Assembly (NCBI GenBank): GCA_951828385.1
Contig: OX639973.1
Span: forward strand, 6,592,313-6,656,312
Length of the DNA: 64,000 bases
DNA from: an uncultured Poribacteria bacterium
GTDB lineage: Bacteria > Poribacteria > WGA-4E > WGA-3G
Direction of reading: 5' to 3'
The position numbers were made by a program, and so were the translations under genes. Below, piece by piece: positions 8,470 through 17,077 of this stretch. How positions within the stretch are numbered: the first letter of the stretch is position 1; each line of letters starts with the position of its first letter. The notes beneath the pieces are model-generated. The model saw only the letters and a list, made by a program, of their open reading frames with translations. It was not told where the DNA came from and did not search any database.

Positions 8470-10053
8470 ATGAAAAGAGGAAGTTTAAAACAGACGCTAA
8501 AGGGACGTAGATATAAGCGGTGGAGATTCAGTTTCTCTACGAAACTACTGCTAATGCTGTGTTTCACCCTTCTTTTCTTCGGCACGGCAAGTCCAGCACA
8601 CGCAGTTATCCCGCAGCTGCTGGGACCCCTGACGGCGCTATTGAGTATCGTCCCACAGATTCTCGCTTTTGTTGGTGTCGCGCTGATAACAGCACTCGTC
8701 TTCGCGCGGGATACCACGAAAATGCTCTTCTACAAATTCCGGGACTTCGCAGCGGCTCACAAAATTGCTGTCTCCGTCGTTAGTGGGATTATTCTCCTCG
8801 GAGCCGTCTTAGGAACTTATCAACTGCTCCAAACACCGACGCCTACGTTTGAAACAAACGTTCAAAACGCTGGCATCGGGAATGTAAAAGCCAACAGGAC
8901 CTGGGCAACTTTCCGTGGGAATAAGAACCGGACAGGACATTTAGACGCACTCCCAGGGCCGACAAACGGAACACCCCTATGGGTTTTCAAAGAAGAAGAA
9001 GCCATAACGTTTGACTTCTCTTCATCGCCCGCAGTTGTTGGAAACCGACTCTATATCGGATCTTCACACGGTTCATTCTTTTCATCGGCGGGCGCAACGT
9101 ACTGTATTGATATAGAGTCGAGAGAGGTTATCTGGCGGCACGTTTCACCGACCCCAATCTTCTCGTCGCCCGCAGTGGCGGGAGGGCGGGTCTACATCGG
9201 CGAAGGATACCATGAACATAGCGACTGCCATCTCCGGTGTCTCGACGCGAAAACAGGCGAACAGATATGGGCCTTCCAAACGGCGAGCCATGTCGAATCA
9301 ACGCCTTTTATCAGTCAAGGCAAACTCTACTTCACAGCGGGGGCTGATGGCATCTACTGCATTGATGCCTTAGAAGGACAGGAAATTTGGCACTATAAAG
9401 GCGTTCATGCCGATATGTCGCCCGTTGTACATAATGGCAAATTATATTTCGGTACAGGCTACGGCGATTATCGGATTTACGCTGTTGACGCGCAAACAGG
9501 CACTGAAATCTGGTCGAAACAGATGCCCTACCCGGTCTGGGGCAGCCCGAGCGCGTACGAAAATCTCGTCTTTTTTGGACTCGGACGAGGGAATCTTTCC
9601 GACAGTGATCCAATACCCGCCGGTAAGACCGTCGCACTTGATACGGAAACCGGCGACATCGTATGGGAATACGAGGCAAAAGATGCTGTCCTCACAGCAA
9701 TCGCCGTTCAGAACGGCAACGTTACCTTCGGCTCCCGTGATGGATCCGTCTACTGCCTCCGCGCCACAGATGGAAAACGCAACTGGCAAACCGGACTCGG
9801 TGCACCAGTCGTCTCCTCGCCGGCTATAACACCAGATACCGTCTATGCGGCAACGAAAAACGGGCACATCTACGCCTTATCCACTGAAGATGGAAAAGTA
9901 AAATGGGAATTTAATACAAGAACTGTCACCCGAAACATAAACCTCTACTCATCACCCGCGGTTGCCAATGGATTCGTATATATCGGTTCAAGCGACCGTT
10001 ATATTTTCTGTTTGGGTGGCGATAACAACGATAAAATTATCGGCGACCGCTAA
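8470..10053 (+). CDS. Membrane-anchored PQQ-type beta-propeller protein
   Basis: A 527-residue protein. The N-terminal 125 residues hold three hydrophobic stretches (about 24-48, 55-78, 98-118). The rest has PQQ-like propeller blades with repeats such as GRVYIGEGYH, YCIDALEGQEIWHYKG, YAVDAQTGTEIWSK and KVKWEFNT, each linking a display of a value to a W-rich strand. These domains occur in BamB-like scaffolds and quinoprotein dehydrogenases; no dehydrogenase active-site motif stands out, so a binding or scaffold role is more likely. It is likely in one transcript with the flanking genes (18 bp and 14 bp gaps). Confidence 0.75.
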   Translation: MKRGSLKQTLKGRRYKRWRFSFSTKLLLMLCFTLLFFGTASPAHAVIPQLLGPLTALLSIVPQILAFVGVALITALVFARDTTKMLFYKFRDFAAAHKIAVSVVSGIILLGAVLGTYQLLQTPTPTFETNVQNAGIGNVKANRTWATFRGNKNRTGHLDALPGPTNGTPLWVFKEEEAITFDFSSSPAVVGNRLYIGSSHGSFFSSAGATYCIDIESREVIWRHVSPTPIFSSPAVAGGRVYIGEGYHEHSDCHLRCLDAKTGEQIWAFQTASHVESTPFISQGKLYFTAGADGIYCIDALEGQEIWHYKGVHADMSPVVHNGKLYFGTGYGDYRIYAVDAQTGTEIWSKQMPYPVWGSPSAYENLVFFGLGRGNLSDSDPIPAGKTVALDTETGDIVWEYEAKDAVLTAIAVQNGNVTFGSRDGSVYCLRATDGKRNWQTGLGAPVVSSPAITPDTVYAATKNGHIYALSTEDGKVKWEFNTRTVTRNINLYSSPAVANGFVYIGSSDRYIFCLGGDNNDKIIGDR

Positions 10054-10067
10054 CATGGAGAAGGAAA

Positions 10068-10901
10068 ATGAAAAATTATATTTGCATCGCAACGGCACTA
10101 TTGGTTTTACTCGCAAGCACTATAGCGGATGCACAGTGGCGCAGTAAAACCCATGACGAATATAAGGCACTCACCGGGATTGATGTTAAGATCGACGGTG
10201 ATCTTGGCGAATGGGACGGAGTCCTTGACACAGTCACAGGCACCGATGGAAAACCTTTCTGTGGCGTTGAATATGAAGGCAACGTCTTTCAGGAACACGG
10301 CGGCGGAAAATGGAAGGGTGCAGATGATCACGAAACCTGTTTCATGATCGTGTGGGATTCAAAAGCCGTCTATATCGGGCTTATTGTCACCGACGACGAG
10401 CATGAACACGCAGCCGCGGCCGCATGGAACGGTGATGGCGCACAACTCGCCTTTGAAATGAGCGGCAAACGCTCCGCTGGTATACAGATGCTCCTTTACA
10501 ATATCGGTTTAGACGATAAAGCGAAAGATATACTCCCTGGGGCTTTAAATGAAAAACCCGGTGGTAACGGTATCGTCCCTGGCGACGACATCGCTGTTGT
10601 CCGAAACGAAGGTGAAAAGAAGACCTACTACGAACTCCGATTCACCGCTGAAGAATTGCAAGTAAAAGGTGATAAATTCAGTGATGGTGATGAATTCGGG
10701 CTCGGTATCTGTGTCAATGACGGCGACAAAGCCGCCGGACAAAATGGACAAAAGGGCTGGAGCGGCTGGTACACCCACTCTATCGTCCATGGAAAGAATT
10801 CTGAAAAAACGGGGCTTGTCACGCTTACCAATGAAGTCCTCGCTGTTGAAGCGAAAAATAAATTGGCAACGACATGGGGACAACTAAAGTCTAACCGATA
10901 A
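10068..10901 (+). CDS. Secreted CBM9-like protein with KLATTWG tail (copy 1)
   Basis: A 277-residue protein with a signal peptide ending near IADAQ. The body matches the CBM9/DOMON-like sandwich: IDGDLGEWDG near the start, CFMIVWDSKAVYIGLIVTDD, and HAAAAAWNGDGAQLAFEMSG. Such domains bind sugars, sugar ends or haem on exported proteins. Residues 259-277, starting AVEAKNKLATTWGQLK, repeat the tail seen on the proteins at 1542 and 11072. It is the last gene of the 7282-10901 run and a clear paralogue of the next gene, from which a repeat-filled 170-bp spacer separates it. Confidence 0.75.
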   Translation: MKNYICIATALLVLLASTIADAQWRSKTHDEYKALTGIDVKIDGDLGEWDGVLDTVTGTDGKPFCGVEYEGNVFQEHGGGKWKGADDHETCFMIVWDSKAVYIGLIVTDDEHEHAAAAAWNGDGAQLAFEMSGKRSAGIQMLLYNIGLDDKAKDILPGALNEKPGGNGIVPGDDIAVVRNEGEKKTYYELRFTAEELQVKGDKFSDGDEFGLGICVNDGDKAAGQNGQKGWSGWYTHSIVHGKNSEKTGLVTLTNEVLAVEAKNKLATTWGQLKSNR

Positions 10902-10920
10902 CCAAATTAATCCTACATAT

Positions 10921-10988
10921 TTGTAGCACAAACTTTGAGTTTGTGTCACTCTTTCTGTAGCATAGGAAACCGTTAGTTTCCTGTGGCA
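10921..10988. repeat. Two adjacent TGTAGC-type hairpins
   Basis: The first, after TTGTAG, pairs CACAAACT (10927-10934) with AGTTTGTG (10938-10945). The second, after TGTAGCATA, pairs GGAAAC (10965-10970) with GTTTCC (10976-10981). A following segment around 11019-11032 contains GTTTGAGAGTGCCC, shared with the element at 58674-58753 (GTTTGAGAGTACCC). Confidence 0.7.
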
Positions 10989-11071
10989 CTTTCAAGGACG
11001 ATGAGAGCACTAAGAATTGTTTGAGAGTGCCCTCTTAATTCTAAAATCTGCAATAAAAAGAGGAACTAAAA

Positions 11072-11926
11072 ATGAAAACTGTTTTTAACTGCACGACGCT
11101 GTTCACAATCGCCGTATTCGTATTTACAACCAGTATCGCAAACGCACAGTGGCGGAATGAGACGCACGATGCCTACAATGCACCGACAGGCATCGCCGTT
11201 CAGATTGATGGAGATTTGAGCGAATGGGGCGGGATTATGGATACGGTTACAGGTACCGATGGAACAGCATTCTGTGGTGTCCTGTTTGAAGCCAATGGGG
11301 GCGACATCAAGGCTTTTGAAGAATACAACGGCGGTATATGGAACGATGCCAACGACCACGAAACCTGTTTTATGTTTACATGGGATGAAGACGCGCTTTA
11401 CCTCGCACTCAGCGTCACCGATGACGATCATGAACACGCAGCCGCTGCCGCATGGAACGGAGACGGCGCACAACTCGCTGTCGAACCGACAGGTAAACGC
11501 GAAGCAGGATTGCCCCTCTTTCTTTACAATATCGGTTTGGATGGTGCAGCTGAAAACGTCATCCTACAGAATGAGGTAACGAACGGTAGTCCCGGACTCG
11601 CCGCCGATGACGCTGCAATTGTCCGAGACGAAGGCGCGAAAAAGACCTACTACGAGTTTAGATTCCCCGCAACAGAACTACAAATTGAAGGCGATCAATT
11701 CAGCGAAGGCATGGAACTCGGAGTCGGCATCTGCATCAACGACGGTGACACAGGCGATGGTCAGAATGGACAAAGAGGTTGGGACGGATGGTATCCGCAT
11801 GCTGTTGTCTACGGTAAAAATTCCGAAAAGACAGGACTCGTCATACTCAGCAGTACGGCAGTAACCGCCGTTGAACCCGCCGATAAGTTAACCACAACTT
11901 GGGGCACGTTGAAAGCCAGCCGATAA
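11072..11926 (+). CDS. Secreted CBM9-like protein with KLTTTWG tail (copy 2)
   Basis: A 284-residue paralogue of the preceding protein, with the same order: signal peptide ending IANAQ, IDGDLSEWGG, CFMFTWDEDALYLALSVTDD, HAAAAAWNGDGAQL, and GICINDGDTGDGQNGQRGW. The two differ most in a short insert near residues 70-85. The last 19 residues begin AVEPADKLTTTWGTLK. A good ribosome site (AGAGGA) precedes the ATG, and a bidirectional terminator follows the stop. Duplication with retention of the tail suggests that the tail matters for function. Confidence 0.75.
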   Translation: MKTVFNCTTLFTIAVFVFTTSIANAQWRNETHDAYNAPTGIAVQIDGDLSEWGGIMDTVTGTDGTAFCGVLFEANGGDIKAFEEYNGGIWNDANDHETCFMFTWDEDALYLALSVTDDDHEHAAAAAWNGDGAQLAVEPTGKREAGLPLFLYNIGLDGAAENVILQNEVTNGSPGLAADDAAIVRDEGAKKTYYEFRFPATELQIEGDQFSEGMELGVGICINDGDTGDGQNGQRGWDGWYPHAVVYGKNSEKTGLVILSSTAVTAVEPADKLTTTWGTLKASR

Positions 11927-11944
11927 CACGACAAACAAATCTAC

Positions 11945-11976
11945 AAAAAGCCGCCAACAGTCTTGGCGGCTTTTTT
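11945..11976. terminator. Bidirectional intrinsic terminator
   Basis: AAAAAG then CCGCCA (11951-11956) pairs with TGGCGG (11964-11969) followed by CTTTTTT. With A-runs on one side and T-runs on the other, it can end both the CBM9-like gene and the converging DUF3500 gene. Confidence 0.9.
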
Positions 11977-11988
11977 ATGCTCCGCTAC

Positions 11989-13086
11989 CTAATGATCGTC
12001 GTCGTGGTCATGGTCATGGTCATGATCGTGATCGTGGTTGTGGTCATGGTCATGGTCGTGATCGTGATGAGTTGCTTTGTGATAGTGCAATCGGAGCAGA
12101 TCGACACCAAAATCGTCTGCGATGTGCCGCCACACGGAGTGAATATGGTTCGCATCGTTCTGTGTGTTATCATATTCCACAAAGAAGAATGGACCGTGCA
12201 GCCTGTAATAGTGCGGTGTCTTCGGTGCTGCATCGCCTGCCCATGCAAAGTGGATGTCGTTGACACCACCTTCGCGTAGTTTACGGCGTTCAATTTCGGC
12301 AACTTCGTCAGGGAGGCGGTCAATGTATTCATGGACGAGATCCATCAAGATTTCGCGTTGTTGTGTCTCCATGGACTCTGCTGCCAACCCTTCAACACTC
12401 TCAAACTCAACTTTAGGGACATCGCGCGTCAAAATATCGGACGGTGCCTCTGCATTGATGATTGTCTCACGCTTTTGCGTATCGTTGAGACTCACAAGGA
12501 GCCTCCGCGCAATATCTTCTTCGGCAGCAAGCACTCTTAATCCTTTTTTTTCACCCTGCGGCACCTCTGCCGGATTAGAACCGAAGAATGACGGGTTCGG
12601 CGAAATGAGTTCGCGATTGACGACGGTAAAGTTGAGTGAGACATGGTGTCCCTCAGCACGCCAACCCCACGCCCCATTGCCTGTCGGATCCCCAAATACA
12701 GTGAAAAAGTAGAACCCCGGATCACGGACAAGTCGGGCTTGCCCCGCAGCCTTTTCAATCTCACCGAGTGTTGTCTCTAAATTGATAATTGAGCGGGCTT
12801 TCTGATAGCCTTTCGCACTCAATCCGCTTGCCATGAGCGCGAACGCCGCGTCCTGCTGTTTCGTGTTGAGCTCTTTGAGAGAGACACCCTCGCGTTCCCA
12901 CATTTCGATCGGGATGTAGTGCCACCGGAACCGCTCGTTCCCGTCAAAGGGGAGTGCCGCCTGCTCGCGTAAAGCGGGTGTCAATGTATCCAGAAAGTTC
13001 CCCGCTGCCTGTGCCATCCGCTCGGCTGTTGCCGAAGCAGGGATAAACAAGGGCTTCAGTTCAGTATCAGTATGTGTGTGTGCCAC
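11989..13086 (-). CDS. DUF3500 protein with His-Asp-rich C-terminal tail
   Basis: A 365-residue protein starting at GTG 13086, with GGAGG 7 bp upstream on the minus strand. The body fits DUF3500: an N-terminal helical part (LTPALREQAALPFDGNERFR), then FYFFTVFGDPTGNGAWGWR, GHHVSLNFTVV and a late HYYRLHGPFFFVEYDNTQND. No signal peptide is visible. The last 30 or so residues are almost pure HD repeats (HDHDHDHDHNHDHDHDHD...), encoded by a hexamer-like DNA tract at 11992-12062. Such tails bind zinc, nickel or copper, so metal storage or delivery is plausible. The enzymatic role of DUF3500 is not established. Confidence 0.8.
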   Translation of the reverse strand: MAHTHTDTELKPLFIPASATAERMAQAAGNFLDTLTPALREQAALPFDGNERFRWHYIPIEMWEREGVSLKELNTKQQDAAFALMASGLSAKGYQKARSIINLETTLGEIEKAAGQARLVRDPGFYFFTVFGDPTGNGAWGWRAEGHHVSLNFTVVNRELISPNPSFFGSNPAEVPQGEKKGLRVLAAEEDIARRLLVSLNDTQKRETIINAEAPSDILTRDVPKVEFESVEGLAAESMETQQREILMDLVHEYIDRLPDEVAEIERRKLREGGVNDIHFAWAGDAAPKTPHYYRLHGPFFFVEYDNTQNDANHIHSVWRHIADDFGVDLLRLHYHKATHHDHDHDHDHNHDHDHDHDHDHDDDH

Positions 13087-13104
13087 AAATAAACCTCCAT
13101 TACC

Positions 13105-13136
13105 GTAGGGCTACAGTCAAGCAGACCGCGCCCTAC
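13105..13136. repeat. GTAGGGC hairpin repeat
   Basis: GTAGGGC (13105-13111) and GCCCTAC (13130-13136) form a 7-bp stem. It lies upstream of the DUF3500 gene and belongs with the GTAG-type hairpins. The rest of the 308-bp divergent spacer (13087-13394) holds the sigma-gene promoter and AT-rich DNA. Confidence 0.5.
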
Positions 13137-13259
13137 AATCCTATGAATTCAGTTTCCTTACGAAACCTATTTTAAACCAACTGCCCACGAAATTCAAGTG
13201 TTTTAATAAGGACGAGAAACTCTATAATTTCTTAAAACTGAATGCCGCTGCGAAAATTC

Positions 13260-13288
13260 TTGACAACCGCTCATAAATTTTGTAAACT
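13260..13288 (+). promoter_or_regulatory. Probable promoter of the sigma-factor operon
   Basis: A perfect TTGACA (13260-13265), a 17-bp spacer and TAAACT (13283-13288). It looks like a housekeeping promoter, so the ECF gene may be expressed independently of its own product. Confidence 0.6.
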
Positions 13289-13394
13289 TATTTTAATGGC
13301 TTCCGTTTAAGAAAGCATTAGCATGCAATTGTCCTCCTCTGCCTTAGGTTAGGTGAGGCAAAACCTCAAACCGATACGCAACAAGTCGGGACTC

Positions 13395-13976
13395 ATGGAC
13401 AAATTGATTGATGATGAATTGTTAGTCGCTCAGTTTCAAGCCGGTCGCCAAAATGCCTTCGATGAGTTGATGAAACGTTACAAATCCAAGATTTTCTCGT
13501 ACCTGCTACGTTCCGTCAGAAATTACGAGGATGCCGAGGACATCACCATTGAAGTCTTTTTCAAAGCGTACCGCGCCCTCGAAGGTTGGCAACCGAAAGC
13601 CAAATTTTCGACATGGCTTTACAAGATTGCGTCCAATCTTGCTATCGATTACCATCGTGCGAAGGCGCGTAACCCTGTCTATGCGTTGGAGGATACAGAA
13701 ATCCCTGAAGCGCATCTCGTCGCCACCGATCTCTATAGCGATCCGGAGAAACAACTCGAAGAGAAAGAACGCGGCATCATGATCCGGGAGGCAGTTGATC
13801 AACTCTCCCCGAAACAGAAAGCCGTCTTCATGCTAAGCCGATATGAAGGCTTGCAGCTGAAAGAAGTCGCGGAAACACTTGATATGGCAGAAGGCACCGT
13901 GAAAATTCACCTCCATCGCGCAGTCAAACGACTACAAACGCTGCTACGGCCATTATGGGAAAATAATGAAATTTGA
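13395..13976 (+). CDS. ECF-type RNA polymerase sigma factor
   Basis: A 193-residue sigma factor from ATG 13395; a GTG at 13353 would add 14 residues and cannot be excluded. Region 2 is visible as ELMKRYKSKIFSYLLRSVRN, then EDAEDITIEVFFKAYRALEGW and FSTWLYKIASNLAIDYHRAK. Region 4 follows as LSPKQKAVFMLSRYEGLQLKE with a helix-turn-helix ending EGTVKIHLHRAVKRL. It recruits RNA polymerase to a specific gene set. The next gene, 47 bp on, encodes a zinc-finger membrane protein that is probably its anti-sigma factor. Confidence 0.93.
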   Translation: MDKLIDDELLVAQFQAGRQNAFDELMKRYKSKIFSYLLRSVRNYEDAEDITIEVFFKAYRALEGWQPKAKFSTWLYKIASNLAIDYHRAKARNPVYALEDTEIPEAHLVATDLYSDPEKQLEEKERGIMIREAVDQLSPKQKAVFMLSRYEGLQLKEVAETLDMAEGTVKIHLHRAVKRLQTLLRPLWENNEI

Positions 13977-14023
13977 GGGTGGGCACGCCATAGCGCGTGA
14001 CACCGCAGAAAGGAGAAAAGTTT

Positions 14024-14647
14024 ATGCCTAAGTGTAAGAAATCCGAAGGGCAGGCTATTGATTATGCTGCCAAACTTCTGCCACCCGCAGAAGAGGACCC
14101 CTTCGAACAACATCTCAAGCATTGTCAGGATTGCACCGAAGCCGTAGAAGCTTATAGAGCCGTCCTTGAATTAACAGACGAGGCGCAAGAAGAACTCGTG
14201 CTGCCCGAGCTCGCACTTCAGAACATTGAAATGAACGTGTACAAACGACTCGCCGCCACACAACAAGAGCAAACGCTCCTCACACGGATCCGTGCCTACT
14301 TTGCGAACCTTGGATCGCCCTTCGGCTGGTACAAAACCGCTGCCGTCAGCAGTATGGCTATCGCCTTGATTATCGCTGCCGTTTTCGTCGGAAAACCTTT
14401 CCAACCCCAGCAAACTTTGCAGTTAACCGAAGCACAATCCGCGGATGCCCGCATCGAACAATATCGCCAGCAAGGTATCCAACGGAATTTAGAGGAGGCA
14501 CTGATTACACAGCATCTCCGAAATGATGCCTGGGAAACTGAAAGCCAGTTCTACCGAATGAAAGAGCAGGCACAAGGTACAAATTGGACCAAGGTCGCAG
14601 ACAAACACCTTCAGAATCTTCAATCCGGGAATCCGACTTTACAATAG
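14024..14647 (+). CDS. Putative anti-sigma factor, zinc finger and one membrane segment
   Basis: A 207-residue protein starting at ATG 14024, 9 bp after AAAGGAGAAAAG. The N-terminal domain has the HxxxCxxC of anti-sigma zinc fingers (EQHLKHCQDC, residues 28-37). A single membrane segment follows at about residues 108-126 (KTAAVSSMAIALIIAAVFVG), then an extracytoplasmic region rich in Gln and charged residues. This is the classic layout for a ZAS-type anti-sigma factor holding an ECF sigma at the membrane, and the gene order (sigma then anti-sigma) supports it. Confidence 0.8.
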   Translation: MPKCKKSEGQAIDYAAKLLPPAEEDPFEQHLKHCQDCTEAVEAYRAVLELTDEAQEELVLPELALQNIEMNVYKRLAATQQEQTLLTRIRAYFANLGSPFGWYKTAAVSSMAIALIIAAVFVGKPFQPQQTLQLTEAQSADARIEQYRQQGIQRNLEEALITQHLRNDAWETESQFYRMKEQAQGTNWTKVADKHLQNLQSGNPTLQ

Positions 14648-14671
14648 CACAATTAAGGGATATTATTAGCC

Positions 14672-16642
14672 ATGGAAACGTCACGCAGGCTTACATTTCT
14701 CTTACACGCACTGCTGGTAATCCTCCTCAGCCCACTTGCGCATGCACAGCTTGATGAGGTCAACACCTTAGTTCAAGCAGGACGTTATACGGAAGCCAGC
14801 AACAAACTTGACGCGCTTGCCAAGTCTGCTAAAGACATCGCTGTGAAAAGTTTGTGCTACTACCAGATCGGCGAAATTCATTATAACTATACCCATCAGT
14901 ACGCAAGAGCTGCCGCGGCTTACGATAAAATCATTAAGCTTGAAAAAAAAGGCATTGCCGCCGTAGAACTGTATCTTGCTATTATTAAGAAAGGCGATGT
15001 CTACAGTCGCATGGGCAATTACCGAGACGCTATCGAAACCTACAATCGATTGATTAAACTTGCCCCCGCCTCACATTTCGCACACCAGACCGGTTTACAG
15101 AAGGTTCGCGACATCAATACCGCACTCGCAGACCTCAGAGAACAGCAACGCATCGCTATTCAATACAAGGGGACCCCGCTTGCCCTCATCGCCGAATTTC
15201 AGATAGCAGAACTCTATAGAAATCCCTCTCAACTCAACCAACCTGAAAAGGCAATCCAGAAGTATGAAGCACTTCTAAAAGCGCATCCAGAAGCGATGGT
15301 CGCCCCAGAAGCCAGATGGCGGATCGCAAACTTAAGGCATACCCTGCTCAACCAATCCGCACTCGCTATGGCAACCTATCGGAAAGTTGTTGACGATTAC
15401 CCGACGAGCAACTTCGCTGCCGAGGCGCTTTTCCAAATGGCAAATATCCATCGTACGACCGAAAAGTATTCGTTAGCGATCCCCGTATTTGAGAGACTCA
15501 AACACGGATACCCCAATTTCTGGAATATGCACGCCGTTTTCTATTGGATGGGGGTCTGTTATGAGAAAAACTTGCACTATCCCAAAGCGATTGAGGCGTT
15601 TAAAACCTTCCGCCACGTCTATCTGCCACACCTTGATCCAGGATACTTAGGACAAATTTCAATGCACGATATGAGTTTGTCCGAAGTGAAAGCAAAAATT
15701 GGTAAGAAAATTGAGAAACTGACACAACAACTGTCGGAAGTGGAAGCGGAACGGTTGGACACCGCGCGTTCAGAACAAAACTTCGCCTTAGCCTTAGATA
15801 TCGCTCGAAACCTCGTCACTACGGCACCCAATACACCGCATGCAAAGCAGGCAGCGGAACAACTCACTATGCTTCAACACCTCGCTGCGATTCAAAACCT
15901 GCGTGAGCAGCTTCACAACGGAACTTCGGGGCCCGTAGAAGCAGCACGTGCCTTGTTTCAAATCGGCACTATCTATGAACGACAGTTACAGGATTATCCG
16001 AAAGCAGTTGAAGCGTATCAAGAGGTCTCAAAATACCATCCAGACTCGACCTACGCTGCTGAAGCCCTCTATCGTAGTGGACTCGTTCTCGCGAAGCAGC
16101 TTGCCGCGCCTAATGAAGCGATCGAAACTTACAAACAGGTGATCGCATCGCACCCGAACACCTTACAAGCGATGATGGCGAACTTCCAACTCGGTGAACT
16201 CTACAGAGAGCTGCATCGCTACAACGAAGCATTACAGGCTTACGAGACAACTATCGGCTACCCAGAACGCGACCGGTATCTCGCTGGCGGATATAAGGAT
16301 AGTTTCGCCGATAGAGCACAATTTCGCATCGGGCGCGTCCACTACGATGACAACCGTTACGATGAAGCACGCTTTGTTTTCCAGACGTTCATTCAGAACC
16401 GAGAGCGGTCTCCACGCCGCGCTGCTGCTTACATCTACCTCGCCGCTATCAGTGAAGAGCGCGCCGAAAATGCCCAAGCCGTTGACTACTACAAGAAGGC
16501 GGAAACCTTACTCAAGGATGATCCCGTACAAATGCGGATGCTCATTGAAGAAGCCAGCACCCTCGGCACCCTCCAATCCACCGACCCAGATGCAGTGATG
16601 CACTACCTCAAAGAAAAGCAAAAACGCCTCTCAACACAGTAA
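14672..16642 (+). CDS. Exported TPR-repeat protein
   Basis: A 656-residue protein with a signal peptide (RLTFLLHALLVILLSPLAHA) and TPR-like repeats throughout, for example PVEAARALFQIGTIYERQL, DYPKAVEAYQEVSKYHPDS and APNEAIETYKQVIASHPNT. The pattern is like the periplasmic TPR proteins YbgF/CpoB or BamD, but longer. A Glu-rich coiled segment lies around residues 340-370. It starts 24 bp after the anti-sigma gene, so it probably belongs to the same operon and may sense or respond to envelope state. The partner proteins are unknown. Confidence 0.75.
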   Translation: METSRRLTFLLHALLVILLSPLAHAQLDEVNTLVQAGRYTEASNKLDALAKSAKDIAVKSLCYYQIGEIHYNYTHQYARAAAAYDKIIKLEKKGIAAVELYLAIIKKGDVYSRMGNYRDAIETYNRLIKLAPASHFAHQTGLQKVRDINTALADLREQQRIAIQYKGTPLALIAEFQIAELYRNPSQLNQPEKAIQKYEALLKAHPEAMVAPEARWRIANLRHTLLNQSALAMATYRKVVDDYPTSNFAAEALFQMANIHRTTEKYSLAIPVFERLKHGYPNFWNMHAVFYWMGVCYEKNLHYPKAIEAFKTFRHVYLPHLDPGYLGQISMHDMSLSEVKAKIGKKIEKLTQQLSEVEAERLDTARSEQNFALALDIARNLVTTAPNTPHAKQAAEQLTMLQHLAAIQNLREQLHNGTSGPVEAARALFQIGTIYERQLQDYPKAVEAYQEVSKYHPDSTYAAEALYRSGLVLAKQLAAPNEAIETYKQVIASHPNTLQAMMANFQLGELYRELHRYNEALQAYETTIGYPERDRYLAGGYKDSFADRAQFRIGRVHYDDNRYDEARFVFQTFIQNRERSPRRAAAYIYLAAISEERAENAQAVDYYKKAETLLKDDPVQMRMLIEEASTLGTLQSTDPDAVMHYLKEKQKRLSTQ

Positions 16643-16645
16643 ACA

Positions 16646-16757
16646 AAATCCGACTGATTTTTTGCTTTCCCAATAGAACTAAACAGTAACCACCCGTTGT
16701 TGTCCTTCTCTATCTTCTGAAGGAATAATCCGAATCTCAATATCGCAATTCAACCGA
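16646..16757. repeat. Left copy of a 112-bp direct repeat
   Basis: This segment matches 18665-18776 at 111 of 112 positions by eye (C at 16654 versus A at 18673). The right copy contains the stop codon of the AAA ATPase gene and the last 79 bp of the antitoxin gene, so the left copy is a non-coding remnant of both gene ends. Confidence 0.9.
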
Positions 16758-16778
16758 AAGCGTCAATTTTAGAAATAA

Positions 16779-16875
16779 TAACCGTCGCGCCCCCAGGCCC
16801 GGTAGGCTCGGTTTCCCAACCGAACCATAACCGTCGCGCCCCCAGGCCCGGTAGGTTCGGTTTCCTAACCGAACC
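16779..16875. repeat. Tandem 49-bp repeat with hairpins
   Basis: Two copies (16779-16827 and 16828-16875) begin TAACCGTCGCGCCCCCAGGC. The second ends in a perfect 9-bp hairpin, GGTTCGGTT-TCCT-AACCGAACC (16854-16875); the first has one mismatch in the stem. With the direct repeat and promoter, this accounts for most of the 435-bp spacer 16643-17077. Confidence 0.8.
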
Positions 16876-16974
16876 GGATCCTACGCGGAAACATTGAAGA
16901 CTTCAAAAACCTCTTCAGTCCTATAAGGTTTATTTGCTTGGGTATTTCTTTAGTATGTTTATACCACATAAATT

Positions 16975-17003
16975 TTGACTTCCAAATAGGCATGTGATAC
17001 AAT
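16975..17003 (+). promoter_or_regulatory. Promoter of the AAA ATPase-nuclease gene
   Basis: TTGACT (16975-16980), a 17-bp spacer and TACAAT (16998-17003). It places the transcript start near 17010, before the hairpin at 17034 and the ATG at 17078. Confidence 0.7.
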
Positions 17004-17033
17004 AGATTAAGACTTGGCACCTAATCAGGCCAT

Positions 17034-17064
17034 TGTAGCATTTGGGGTTACAAACCCCGCCTAC
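17034..17064. repeat. TGTAGC-type hairpin in the leader of the ATPase gene
   Basis: After TGTAGCATTT, GGGGTT (17043-17048) pairs with AACCCC (17052-17057), then GCCTAC. It would form a stem in the mRNA leader just before the ribosome site GGAG at 17065. Confidence 0.6.
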
Positions 17065-17077
17065 GGAGAAATACGGA

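Noticed and set aside
11985..12332. Long open frames on both strands over the DUF3500 His-Asp tail
   Set aside because: The tract is a low-complexity hexamer-like repeat that is open in several frames; only the DUF3500 frame has family similarity and a ribosome site.
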